A stretch of 64,000 nucleotides of DNA. Source: Nepenthes gracilis. Lineage: Eukaryota > Streptophyta > Magnoliopsida > Caryophyllales > Nepenthaceae. Shown piece by piece: positions 45,101 to 56,299 of the stretch (positions within the stretch are counted from its first letter, which is position 1; each line of letters begins with the position of its first letter). The stretch covers positions 29,928,068 through 29,992,067 of the forward strand of contig BSYO01000002.1 of the NCBI GenBank assembly GCA_033239525.1. The letters are read 5' to 3'. The notes beneath the pieces are model-generated. The model was not told the origin of the DNA. It did no database searches and was given only the letters and a program-made list of their open reading frames with translations. A program made the translations under genes and the position numbers.

Positions 45101-45879
45101 TATTACATTCTCAAATTCCGGCCACCATACGGATAAAGATCCAAATAACTCCTCGGGTCTTCTGGACCCACTCAGACGGAACCCGTGCAACACACAGATA
45201 CTTTGGTTATCTTTTAGGATTACTGGATGTACTCTGGGAGATAAGGGGAGAGAAGAAGAAAGAAATAACATACGAGATTTTATGTAAAAAATCCTCTTTT
45301 GAATGAGAGAGAAAAACTACGGGACTCTGGGTCCAAAAACTTATTTTTACTATGATGCGCTTGGCTATAAGGAGTTTATTGGGTATGCTCAAGTCTTTCT
45401 CTCTCCTTTCCCTCTCTCTATAATGGCAAATCCAGTGTAAAATGTTGATCCCCTTGTTTGGTAAACAATTAGAGTATTTATAGTGGTTGGGTCCTTATTT
45501 GGGAGGAGTCCACATGGAGTTGACATGTGTAGAGGTTCCTACCACTAACTCTGCGATCAAGCTTGCCGTATCAAATACATTGCGTGCATGCAGGTTTGCT
45601 TCATGTGACGTTATTTCTGCAATGATCAGGCATGCTTTGCTGGCCATTATTCTTCTTGTAGTCTGACATGGCCAGTCACCAAACCTCTGCAATGCCGACT
45701 TTGCAGACGGGGTGCTGTCCGAGGCCCATTTTGGTTTAAGTGGACTTTAAATCTATTACACTTTATGGACTAGTTCAGAAGCTTGGACCTCTTGGGCCTC
45801 TTGGGCTTACTGGGTCTCCATGGTATCATGGCCCAACTCCAAGGGCATAGATCTTAACAGTGGGTATTGAATATCAGTA
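45101..45879 (-). repeat. Left (3') LTR of element C (779 bp)
   Basis: On the plus strand it runs from TATTACATTCTCAAATTCCG to GGGTATTGAATATCAGTA. Minus-strand TATAAATA lies near 45484-45477. It is similar over its whole length to 50943-51693, with scattered substitutions and small gaps. Confidence 0.88.
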
Positions 45880-45900
45880 CTCTTCAATAGCCCCCATGCC
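45880..45900 (-). promoter_or_regulatory. Polypurine tract region of element C
   Basis: Minus-strand GGCATGGGGGCTATTGAAGAG directly precedes the 3' LTR. It shares GGCATGGGGGC with the tract of element B. Confidence 0.7.
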
Positions 45901-46720
45901 AAAGAGTTTGGGAACCTTGGCCCTTTGGTATGTTCAATGTCCGCGGAAATGTCTCAAGCATTACGAAAACGCGTCCTTCTCTTTGGTAAATATCTAAGGA
46001 TGCTTTTGTTAGACCAGCAATTTGATCAAACGGTTCGAAGACTTCTTCAGACAATTATCTTAATACGGTTGCCTGGGGATCTCCTTCGAGTCCGAGATGG
46101 TAGTGTGCTCTGCCAACTGATCGCTGTTGACACATGCATCCGAGTCCATCAATGTCCTCGGGCATGTCTAGAAATAGGAGTCCAGGACATGAGCACCGAA
46201 ATGTCTGAGAGCACTCTTAGGCTCAGTCCAAGCAAAATGTCCAAGGAATTTTGAGGTCAGTGGTCTGGCCAGAACGTCTGAGAAAATTTTGAATTTTAGG
46301 CATTGTTGGGCCTTTCTAAGTGATAGTCGTCTTCGCGTCTTTGTCGGAGATCCAAAAATGTCCCTGGGCCTTATGAGACCAAAGGCTTTGAAGAAGGCTC
46401 GTTCGAGAACTCCCTCTGAGTCCGAGAACTTGGTGCGCGCAGCCACTTGGGCCATCAAAGCACAGTAAATGCGCATTTAATGCGATGGATGTTGCCTTGG
46501 AAACGTAAGCCCACTATCCCTGGTAGCGTATGGGAGGTTGACGTGTGGCAATGGCAATGATGGCGCACGCTTTTGAATTTTGAAGCCCTTAAAATCGGAC
46601 ATTTGCCTTTCTTCCATTCACCTCTCTTCACTTAATCTTCGAAAATTTGTAAGTCCTTCGAAGACGCTCTCTGTAACCCCCTTTGCGCACTGTTCATCTT
46701 CCTGCCTTCCTCATATTTCA
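45901..46720. other. Spacer of element C between the 3' LTR and accessory gene
   Basis: It probably contains the promoter and 5' leader of the plus-strand accessory gene. It parallels the stretch 5640-6120 of element A ('gtccgaggac', 'aatgcgcatttaatgcg'). No other gene is seen. Confidence 0.45.
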
Positions 46721-48768
46721 ATGGTGCCTAACATTGTAGATATTGCTTCCACCCTTACGGTCTCTGATCTCGATGCCATTTGTGCGAGGTATAGCATCCC
46801 TTTTGAGATGGGGATGCTGGTATCAAAACTCCATGAGAGGGCTTGTAGTCCTCCAGATGGATTCATCATAGTTTACACAATCCACCTCAAAAGTGGGCTG
46901 CGATTTGAGATGCCGCTAGACCTGTATCACATCTTGAGAGATCTCAAGGTCCTTGTTGCTCTTCTTCAGCCCAATATCATAAGGTATCTCGTTTCTCTCT
47001 ATGTTTTTATGCGTTGCTATCAGCAGACTTTCAAGTCCTTGTCCGTGAAGGTGATTCTGAGGTTCACGCATGGTCAGGATTGGGTTGTAATTACTCCACG
47101 TTCTGAGTTCGCGGGGCTGAGTGGTGGCTACCCCTATTCTACCAAAATGTGGAAAGACAAGTTCTTCTTCATGGCGGTTCATCACGTTTGGGATATCCCC
47201 AACGATTGGAAAAACGTCAATTCCGAGTGCTGCCAGGATGCTACGCCTGAGGAGATGGCATAAATGAAGGACATTGTAACTCTCGTAAAGTCCAACCTTC
47301 TCAATTTTCATGAGAACGGAGAGAATAAGTGGCTAAGGCCCAAGAACTTGGCTAAGGCCAAGTCTGGACCTCAGTCTGGGGACTTTGGTGCTTCTGCTGA
47401 CTGCCCGGCCAAGAAGAAGAATAAGATGATGTCCGCGTAGAAGAGTCTGAGGATAGAGGAACCGTCTGAGCGTCCAAGGAAGAATCAGCAAACCGAGTCC
47501 TCGTCCAAACGTCCTGCTGTTCCTGTTGAGAGTTCCTCATCCGCTGATGACTAGGCTGTCATTGAGCACCTGTTCAGGAAAAAGGTTACAAGGCCTGCCA
47601 AGCAGCCTTCTGAGGCCGCAGTCTTGCACATGGAGTCTGCAGTGGCTCCTCTTTCCCTCGCCGAGTCCATGACTAAAATCTCCTCTATTTTTACTGGTGA
47701 GGTCTTGGATTGGGTGAACAATCCGTCCAAAGACATCGTTAAGGAGCACACTATGGGGGAGGCTGAGGCGACTCGGGTCGATGATGCAGTGGTGATGATT
47801 GCGACGACATACTCTGAGACTACTAAGGTTGAGGAGACTGTTGCAACTATAGAGCCCCTATGCCTTGAAATCCAAATTTTCAGCCTGATGATGGTTCCAC
47901 CTGAAGTCCGGGAAGAGGCCCTAGCTAAGGATGTTGCTGGGGCTCAGAGTGCTGATGAGGCTGAGACTGGCACTACAGCGCATTCTGAAACTTTTGAGCC
48001 CCCAATTCTCCAGTTTGATTTAGGTGCTCCTATGTCCGAGACTAGGGTTGAGATTTCCATGGTGCCTGCTGCTAAGCCACGGGAGTCTGAGACCCCAAGA
48101 GAGGAGAGCTTAGCTGTGGCTCTCTTGTCTCCCGGGTATCCTACTATTCTTCATCAACTTTTTAGCTTCTTATTTCCTGCCACTCCTATCCTAACGGTTT
48201 GGTTTCCTTTGTAAATTCAAGAGCTAGCCAGAAACCTCGGGCGGCTCATTTGTAACATCACCCAGACTTGTTCTGAGCTAGAATCCCTGAAGGCCACTGG
48301 AGAGGCCAACCAACGCTTGCAAGATTAGCTTGCTAAGGTTAAAGGGAAAATTGCCTTCCTCAAGGACAATTTGAAGCTTCATCAGATCCAGTACGGGCTT
48401 CTTCGAGATAAGAACCTCCAGTTGGAGAAAGTGTTGAGGACTTTAGTAAAGGTCGCAGACATAGTGCCGGCGCTTGAGAGCAAGTACTGGGACGGCATTA
48501 ACCTATGCCACCAAGTGATGAGATTACTACACCCGCAGTTCCCTACAGCCGTGTTCGATCCTCGGAACACCAATGCCACATGTGCAGGGACTTCTATAGC
48601 CTCTCCAAGAGGGAGTTTCCCAACCCTTCTCGGCCTAGGCCATCAAGTGATCGTCGTCCTTCTAGACGGTTGGGATCTTCAAGACAAGTAGGACCTTCTG
48701 GATTATGGGGACAGCAGCAGTGGCATCAAGGAACTCTTTCTTCTCAGCAAGGATCTTTTGAGGGCTAA
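46721..48768 (+). pseudogene. Antisense accessory gene of Tat element (Transposase_28-like), copy C
   Basis: The start is ATG at 46721 (MVPNIVDIASTLTVSDLDAI). The N-terminal domain follows: IPFEMGMLVSKLHERACSPPDGF, NIIRYLVSLYVF, FTHGQDWVVITPRSEF, and KFFFMAVHHVWDIPNDW. A stop after PEEMA (47261-47263) and one after MMSA interrupt. The acidic, Glu/Ala/Thr-rich region is at about 47600-48130. By homology to copy A an intron lies at 48136-48214; its donor GTATCC is intact but the acceptor has mutated from TTTGTAG to TTTGTAA. The last exon encodes ELESLKATGEAN, a coiled coil with one stop, ESKYWDGINLCHQVMRLLH and a Gln/Ser-rich tail ending SSQQGSFEG and a stop at 48768. Confidence 0.75.
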
Positions 48769-48899
48769 CAGTGGAGTTTTCCTTCTCTCTCTTTATTTTA
48801 CACATGTACACAATTGTATACATATTGGTCTTATGAATAAAATTCATGTTGTTTAAGTGCAAACATCTTGTTTGTCTTACTTGGACTACTCGAGTGCTT

Positions 48900-49255
48900 G
48901 GTTCCTTCATAATATGTTCTTAAAGAAGTTAGTCTTATATTAACTTACTATCTGAACCTTTTGACTTTCTTAGGTTAAAGATACTACCTCTGGGGTCGTC
49001 ATATACTTGCCGTTTTAAGCCCAATGAGTTTTAAGTACAACCTCAAAGGTTGCTTGGCATCGTGTCAAGTTTTAAGTATAACCTATTAGGCCATTCGAAT
49101 ATAGCCAAGTTTTAGATACGACCTTTTGGATGGTTTGGATACAACCGAGTTTTAAATTCAGCCTCTTGAGCCACTCGGGTACAGTCGAGTTTTAAATACG
49201 ACCTCTTGGGCCGCTTGAGCACATCCGAGTCTTTGAGCAAGTGAAAGGGTAGCTT
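48900..49255. repeat. Hairpin-repeat array of element C
   Basis: Read on the minus strand, five units of about 44 bp each contain AAAACTYGRNTGTANCCRAGNGGCC, with the phrase 'ccaagaggtcgtatttaa' between. Stems such as CTTGAC-ACGAT-GCCAAG and CTCG...CGAG are possible, but several are weakened by mutation. Position and design equal those in elements A and B. Confidence 0.65.
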
Positions 49256-49259
49256 TCAC

Positions 49260-49865
49260 TTGATTTAGGGGCAGTCTAGATCTTATAAATCAATGAGATG
49301 ACATGCAATTATTTAATAAAATGCAAGACAATAAACAAGTTAAATGAATTTCATTATATTCACAAAATGTGTTACAAGCACATGGCATGATACTTTTGCC
49401 TTTACCTGAGCATCTGTACATACATTTATTGATAACAGTTTTTTGAGTTGAGTACCTAAGTCTGCTTGCCTCTGAGGCCACTTCAACCTCTTTGGTCCAT
49501 TCGGCTCCTTGGGCCTCTTAGGATGTGGACGTAAGTCCTCGGGCTTCCTGGGCTAGCTTTGGCTCTTAGCCAAATCAACCTCTTGGACCTCTTAGGACGT
49601 GGGTCCAAATCCTTGGGCCTCTATAGCCAATTTGGTTCCTCGGGTCAGATTAACCTTGTGGGCCTCTCGGGGACTTAGGTCCTCGAACATCTTACCTGAT
49701 TGTAGGCATGTTCAGCTGCTCCCAGTGGCATGGCCGTTCTACGTAGCCTTGCCATACTTTGAGCTCCCTGAAGCACGTCTAGGCTTTCTTAAAACCTCCG
49801 CGTGTTGTCGTCTAAGCTGGTCGAGGGGATATCATGCTTATGATGTTCCACCTCATGGCTAGTCT
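49260..49865. repeat. Irregular 'cctcttgg' repeats and deletion junction in element C
   Basis: Phrases such as CCTCTTGGACCTCTTAGGACGTGGGT and CTCGGGCTTCCTGGGC recur irregularly at about 49480-49690. Pol should lie here but is absent, so the deletion junction must fall in or next to this stretch. Confidence 0.4.
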
Positions 49866-50560
49866 GCTTCACTATCTCCTAATATTCTGAAAATTTGTCC
49901 TGGATCTTTTAGAAAATGGTTGAAGGTAGCCTTGACTGATAAACCTTTGATCTCCACCTGCAATGTCCGGCAGCTCTCAGTGTTGTGACCTCAATGGTGA
50001 TGGTAGTAGCAGTACTTTGTTTGATCGCCCCCATTTGGGTTCTTTAACTTCTTAGGCCACCTCAAAATTCTTCATTCTGGATTCGCCTCAAGATGTTAGT
50101 TACGTGAATCGTTCAAGAGAGTCAAGTTCGAAGGCTTACTCTTCCTTTGAACAACCTACTCGAATCTGTACTACTTTGACGATCATTGGGAATCTGATGG
50201 TCCCCACTCTTTCTTTTTCCTTCCACCATCCTTTGGTGGAAATCTTTTTCATCTTCTGGCCTCGCTGCTTCGTTGGCTTCTTCTCCGAAGACCCATTTTC
50301 GGATCTTCTTAAACTTCTTCTCCATTTAGGGTTGAGCCATTGCCTTCTTCTCGTTGAGATAATCCCTCAACTTGTAATAAGCTTGAGTTGCCTCTTGCTG
50401 CACGACTATTTTCCTTTGCAAGGATCTCTCTACAAAAAGGCCCTTCCTAAAAGGTGGCTTTTCAACTATGGCGTGAGTTATGAGCATCTGGCCTTTCTAG
50501 GCCGTCGTCTTGGATCCAAGGGCCCAGGTGACCTTTAAGTTGCTGTGGGACTTCATTGCT
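49866..50560 (-). pseudogene. Gag remnant of element C
   Basis: Minus-strand frames show MEKKFKKIRKWVFGEEANEAA, KDFHQRMVEGKRKSG and downstream KYCYYHH, stop, GHNTESCRTLQVEI. The latter resembles the conserved C-x2-H-x4-G-H-x2-E-C-type knuckle near the Gag C-terminus of Tat elements. Stops and frame changes abound. No protease or RT follows. Confidence 0.6.
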
Positions 50561-50927
50561 CAAGGCAACTCGTGTGCCTAAGTCCTCGCACTGGCTGGCT
50601 TGCTTTTTTATATGCTTATTTTTCTTCCCCTTTTTTTGAGACGTTGGGATCTAGGAGGCCTTGGGTGGTACTCCCGCTGACCGCCCGTCCAATTTTGAAT
50701 AGAGGGTTTGGACGACTCTTGAGAGATCGTCCACTTTTACCGTCAGTGTCTGTACACAAAGGCTTGGAAGGCCACCCATCTTGCTGCCTGTTAGAAGGTA
50801 GTTGCCACAGGATGTCGTATCTTGGATGGACATACTGGCCTGTGCTTATGTGTCCGTCATTCTCTGACTTTTAAGGTTCCTCTGGGAACTTATGGATAAT
50901 ATGTTAACTTGACTTTTAGTCAATTTT

Positions 50928-50942
50928 CACAGACGGCGTCAA
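50928..50942 (-). promoter_or_regulatory. Primer-binding region of element C
   Basis: Minus-strand TTGACGCCGTCTGTG follows the 5' LTR end GTAATA directly. Plant Ty3 elements often have TTGGCGCCGTCTGTGG here; one central base is changed. Confidence 0.7.
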
Positions 50943-51693
50943 TATTACGTTCTCAAATTCCGACCACCAAACACACGAAGACCCAAATGACTCATCGGGT
51001 CTTCTCGACGCACTCGGATAAAACCCGTACAACACATAGATAATCTAGTTATCTTTTAGGATTAATGGATGTACTTTGGGAGATAGGGAGAGAGAAGAAA
51101 AAAGGAATAACATACGAGATTCTATGTGAAAAACCTTCTCTTGAATAAAAGGAAAAAAATTACAGGACTCTGGGTCCAGGAACTTGTTTTTACTATGATG
51201 CGCTTGGCTATAAGGAGTTTACATGGTATGCAACTCTTTATCTCTCCTTTCCCTCTCTATAATGACAAGTCCAATGTAAAATGCTGATCCCCTTGTTTGG
51301 TAAACAATGAGGGTATTTGTAGTGCTTGGGCCCTCCTTTGGGAGGAGTCCACGTGGAGTTGGCATGTGTAGAGGGTCTTTCCACCAACTCTGCGAATCAA
51401 GTTTACCATATCAGATACATTGCATGCATGCAGGCTTGCTTTGTGTGACGTTATCAATGATCGGATGTTGGTCATTATTATTCTTTGCCGACCGACAGCA
51501 GGGCCAATCACCAAACCTCTGCCATGCCGACTTTGCAGACGGGGTGCTGTTTGAGGCCCATTTTGGTCTGAGTGGACTTTAAGTCCATTACACTGCATGG
51601 ATTGGTTCAGGAGCTTGGACCTCTTGAGTCTTCATGGTATTAGGGCCCCACTCTAGGAGCATAGATCTTAACCGTGGGCTTAGGGTATCAGTA
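50943..51693 (-). repeat. Right (5') LTR of element C (751 bp)
   Basis: On the plus strand it runs from TATTACGTTCTCAAATTCCG to TAGGGTATCAGTA. It is the partner of 45101-45879. Confidence 0.88.
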
Positions 51694-51698
51694 CCATT

Positions 51699-54549
51699 CA
51701 CAATCTATATTCCTGAACTATTATTTGTTTATAGATGGTCCCTATTGTCGAGATTATAATTTCAAGGCCGTGTATCACGACTTTGATGCCAATAAGTAAT
51801 AATAATAATATTAAATATAAAATTTATCCATAAATAATCACTATTTAATAAATAAAAACGGTTAGACACTACATTTTAATATTATAAACTACATAATTAA
51901 CTATAAATCGTAACGATCATGTGTCTGACTAAGCTATCATAGTCCAACATTGAAATTTTATTTTACTTATTCAATTCATAAATTATTATAAAAAAAATCA
52001 AACTCAAAATATCAAATATACGATAGTAGAAGATTATACATAACTTATAATGATACATTGGTTCAAATCCAACTACAAAACCAATGTTAATAATATAAAT
52101 CTTAACCAATACAATATATTCAAAAACAAGTTTAAAAATTATATATAAACTCATAACTATCTTTCTTCAATAGTTCATGTTTAATCCTATAGGAATTTAC
52201 TACCCATTGATTTAGAACAGTCTTGAAAATATTTATAAATATAGGTGCAATACTTAACAAATTATATATGTGTATATACATATATATGTATATATATATA
52301 TATGTATATATATATTTGTTAAACGAATATGTATAAGTAAAACAGATGAAAAGATAGAAAAGTTATAAATCACATGTGAAAGTTTAAAGCATCCAATGTT
52401 TGATAAACACATTATAACAATAATTTCATACAAAATGTTCGACATACATACATATACAAGTATTAAATAACATGTGAATCATATGAAAAATTTAAAAAGA
52501 TCAAAACATATAACAGATCCCTAAAAATATGAAAATTGAAGGATCATAATTAAAATATGTGAAAATTTAAAAATTAAGAATCGATAACTCACACATCGAC
52601 CAATTAAAGAATGACTTTAAAAAATAAGATACACATATTTTCAATAGTCTTAAATTGATGCACTACTATTTAAGATTTCTATAAGAGCCATCTAAAATAT
52701 CTTATAGATGGAAAATATTATATTTTTTTAATCGTGAATGATAGATGTATTTTTTTAAGTACGTGTAGTATATTATAACATGTTGAAATATAAATGATCC
52801 AAAATATAATTATTTTTATTTTGTCAAATGTATAACTTTACAACACATACAATTTTTTTTTTAAATCAAGAAAAAATGTATTATCTATCCTTATCATAGA
52901 ATAGAGTTATCATCAAATGATTGCATAAAAAATAGCATGTAAGATTAAATACTCAAATATCTTTATAATTTTTTCATATCTCAATATCAAAAATATGAAC
53001 CTTTAAAATACCTAAATATTTAATAAAAATAAATAAAATTTTTAAATATTTGATAAAAATAAGTGAAATCTCTAATGTTTGATAAAAAATAATAAAATAT
53101 CAAAATATTTGATGAAAAAGTTTGTAATAATACTCAATAAATAGATAAAAATTATGATATATATGTATATTTAAATAAAAATCTGAAGTAAAATCAAAGA
53201 ACTAAACAATATATTTAAAAAATTAGTTTAAATTTAATTGTTTTAACTCCAAGGTTTACTAGATTTGATTCAAAATAGTTTTAAAATTCATTTCTTTCTT
53301 CTTTTTTCTTTTCTTCATTTTCTTCTATTTCTCTTTCTTTTTTTCCTTTTTTCCATACAAATGCCCAAAAATCAGGTGAAAAGCCTTAAATACCAAATCG
53401 ATGTATAAGTATTATTCAGACACATATCGAGTGCCGTTCTCAAATGCATACACATAAGCCCCATATCATGTGCACAATAGGAGCAACTTATTTTGCCTAA
53501 AGCGCATACTAGCAACCTTTAAATGTTAATATTCTATCTAAAATATGTATAAGTATATTATATCAAATGCTAAACTTATATCATCAAATTTTATTTTTTT
53601 CAATTTTTATTATATAATTATTATATTTATTATATTCACCCGATACATAGTAATTATGATACTATAAATATAAATTGTGAAACTGGATATTACACTATAT
53701 TTATATAATTTTATAGATTAGACAATCCATGTATATCACATTCCATGGATAGGGGTTGATGATTGTCCAAATCTAATTAGACATGTCTCAACTTATATTT
53801 ATATCAAAAGTTCATAAAATTTTACAAGGCATTTTATCATAAATATAAGCACCATAGTTTTTAATGAACCTTGTGTACCAACTGAAATGAATTAAACTTT
53901 ATAAAATGCAAAACATGATATATATATTTTTTTATATTTTCTTTAAACTACCATAAATATTAATCATAAATAAAAAAATTAGTAAAGTTTATGACATATT
54001 GAATGTTATGATTAAAGAGATTGAGTATTAAAACGTCAAGTTTATCAAAAGAAGACAATTCTACCACCAATTTATAGTTCTCAAATCACTGACCTTTAAT
54101 CCATCAATGTGCCTAAGTTCCCAACCAACTAACCCAGTATCACTTGTTGAACATCTAATAACTAAACTCAGTAATAGTGACTGAAATAGCTCTTAGCCAA
54201 GCCCTAACCTCATCCTTGGTTGAAGTCACACCTTTGGTCTGAACCCATCTCATGTCAATTGATTTCACAGACGGCTGAAGCTACCAAACCATCAGCTATA
54301 GCCTGGCAAGTCGACTGAGCACACCTATCTAAATTTATCTTGCCAAACTATATTCTATCTGATTGATAGACAAATTTATCAAAAGCTATATTGACATAGT
54401 ACATTCTATATAGACAATATAATATGTTCATCTGAAGCTACGTTGTTGGCCTATTCATTTAATTTGAGTAATTTCTTCTGTTAGCTTTTGCTCTGTCATT
54501 TTATATGGTTATTGTTTAAGAACAATTGCAAATTTATTCATAGAAATTT
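51699..54549. other. AT-rich sequence without gene
   Basis: A (TA)n-rich stretch lies at about 52266-52316. Loose tandem repeats (AAATATTTGATAAAAATAAGTGAAAT) are at about 53000-53125, and a CTT/TTC-rich stretch at 53285-53360. No coding signal was accepted. Confidence 0.5.
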
Positions 54550-54554
54550 AAACC

Positions 54555-55514
54555 TAATGGGTCCAATAGTTTACGGGCCAGCCTATAACTCAATTTGCAA
54601 GAGGAAGAAGGGCCCAAGAAGTAGTGACGGTCCAGCAGGGGCTCCCCCAAGCCCAAGATTTGGAAGGCGCATCAGAAGGCTCAAGCAATATGATCTAGAA
54701 CTATTCGACAATATATAGGCCAGTGGGGTTTACCATTAGATGAGCCCATAGATACAGCTTAACCCTGCTCCAACTTTATAAACAAATCTAAACAGCTGCT
54801 GTCACCACGTGGTCCCTCACAATTATAGGTTTAGGGATCATAGGTGGCAGCCGCCAACTTATTACCCTGAGAATTACAGCGATATAGAGTACCAAAGATA
54901 AATGTACGATGATAGTTCCCTCAAAAATGTAGAATTGTAGTGCCTGCAACACACTATCGTAGACCTCGTGGTATCAGTCACTCATAATTGTAAGTCTTGA
55001 GATTCAAGGATAGCTGCCCAACCGTTACTCTATAAATGCATTCCTTCCTCTACAGGAAAAGGAATTCAATCCACTTCATCCATTGATCAATCAAAAGCAA
55101 TCACACTTTGAAAATTCTAACGTCATAAGTGATACTCTCTTACACAAAGTCATTTTCCCATGAGTGCATCTATGTGAAAGCCAACTGTTGATGAGTACAA
55201 ATCCCTAAACCGCTCACCCATTAAACCTATCAAATAGAGCTTAACCCTCAATCAAACATTCAATCATTTTACACCTGTATTTACACATTTTATTTTCTCA
55301 TCTTCAAATCATTCTCGATAAAGTGAAAAGACCGTTGATTTGAGTGTCGGAGAATATACTGGAAAATGAGTTCTGCTATACTATGACATCTTTTTTTTAA
55401 ATTATGGTGTGTATGATTCAGATTTAAAATAACGAAGACCGAACCCGCTACCAATTATATATTTGAATTAGGCAATTTCTAATTTATTCGACAATCCAAA
55501 TCTAAAATGCATTA
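54555..55514 (+). repeat. Solo LTR (960 bp) with 5-bp target duplication AAACC
   Basis: It starts TAATGGGTCCAATAG and ends AAAATGCATTA, between AAACC at 54550-54554 and AAACC at 55515-55519. A TATA box (TATAAATG) is at 55031-55038. The phrase GTTGATTTGAGTGTCGGAG near 55334 is typical of Tat-type LTR ends. The termini are TA...TA, like those of element C. It ends about 790 bp upstream of the PPR start codon. Confidence 0.8.
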
Positions 55515-55519
55515 AAACC

Positions 55520-56299
55520 TTATTTTAGCTTGCAGCGTACATGACACAGATTAAAAGACAAATAATACAGCTCAAAATATTTTGAGTAAAATCCGAATCA
55601 TACATATTTTTAGCATTAGTTAAATCTTTCAAGTAAATATATTTCCGTTTCATCGTTCTCCAGTTCAATGTTCTGAATAGGCCGTTGGAGACCAATTGTT
55701 TGTTTTAGCATATTCCTCTCGAATTAACAAGTTGAGATGGTTAGGGATCCCAAATTTGCTGTAAACCCTTATTTTCGATGATATTGATAAAGCGGATAGT
55801 TCAGGTATTAAATTTTTATCTACAATTATGCATTGACATGCCCACTTCGAGAATTCTACGTCGTCACCATCAAATTTCGGCGCCCGTCCTCATCCCGGCT
55901 GTTTTGCAGCGCTTTGTTCTGAGGCCAGCTGATCTGTGCTTGATACCACTTTCCACACACACATTCTCTTTCTCGTTTTCTGGCTCCGTCGACCAGGCGT
56001 AACAAGTCGAGCTCCGGTTTTTGCACTCCATTTCTCAGGGGCAGTGCCACTCTCGCTATCCCCCTCCTTCCGTCTATTCTTTTCTCTGTTTTGGGCGCGG
56101 GAGATATTGTTTCCTTTCTGATTATTTTATAATTCGAAGTTTTTATACAACCAGCATTTTCTTCTGTTTCATTCCTGTGTGCGTCAAACCATACGCATTG
56201 GGCTACTTTCTCTGGGTTTGTTGAGGTTTTCAGTTGATGAGGAAAGTGTGGCATGTCATTTTCCTGGCAGAACGTTTATGTTAGCTTTGCTGGTTTGGA
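55520..56299 (+). promoter_or_regulatory. Upstream region and 5' leader of the PPR gene
   Basis: From about 55860 the composition changes to pyrimidine-rich, leader-like sequence (CCTCATCCCGGC, CTTTCTCGTTTTCTGGC). The transcript start could not be fixed. Upstream ATGs in other frames (for example 56278) are short and probably not coding for protein. Confidence 0.4.

Larger units (their letters stand above)
45101..51693 (-). mobile_element. Non-autonomous Tat-type Ty3 element C (pol deleted, accessory gene kept)
   Basis: Two LTRs (45101-45879 and 50943-51693) enclose, in minus-strand order: a primer-binding region, gag remnants, a simple-repeat region, a hairpin-repeat array, the accessory gene on the opposite (plus) strand, spacer, and a polypurine tract. 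The flanks are CAATT and CCATT on the plus strand, a 4/5 target duplication. RT, RNase H and integrase are completely missing. The accessory gene is closely related to that of element A. The LTRs end in TA instead of CA. Confidence 0.85.

Noticed and set aside
52060..52075. GGTTCAAATCC, a possible tRNA T-arm or SINE B box
   Set aside because: No matching A box, acceptor stem or anticodon arm upstream. The context is AT-rich noise.
55856..56254. 132-codon reverse frame upstream of the PPR gene
   Set aside because: It is antisense to the pyrimidine-rich leader of the PPR gene. No domain was recognised.
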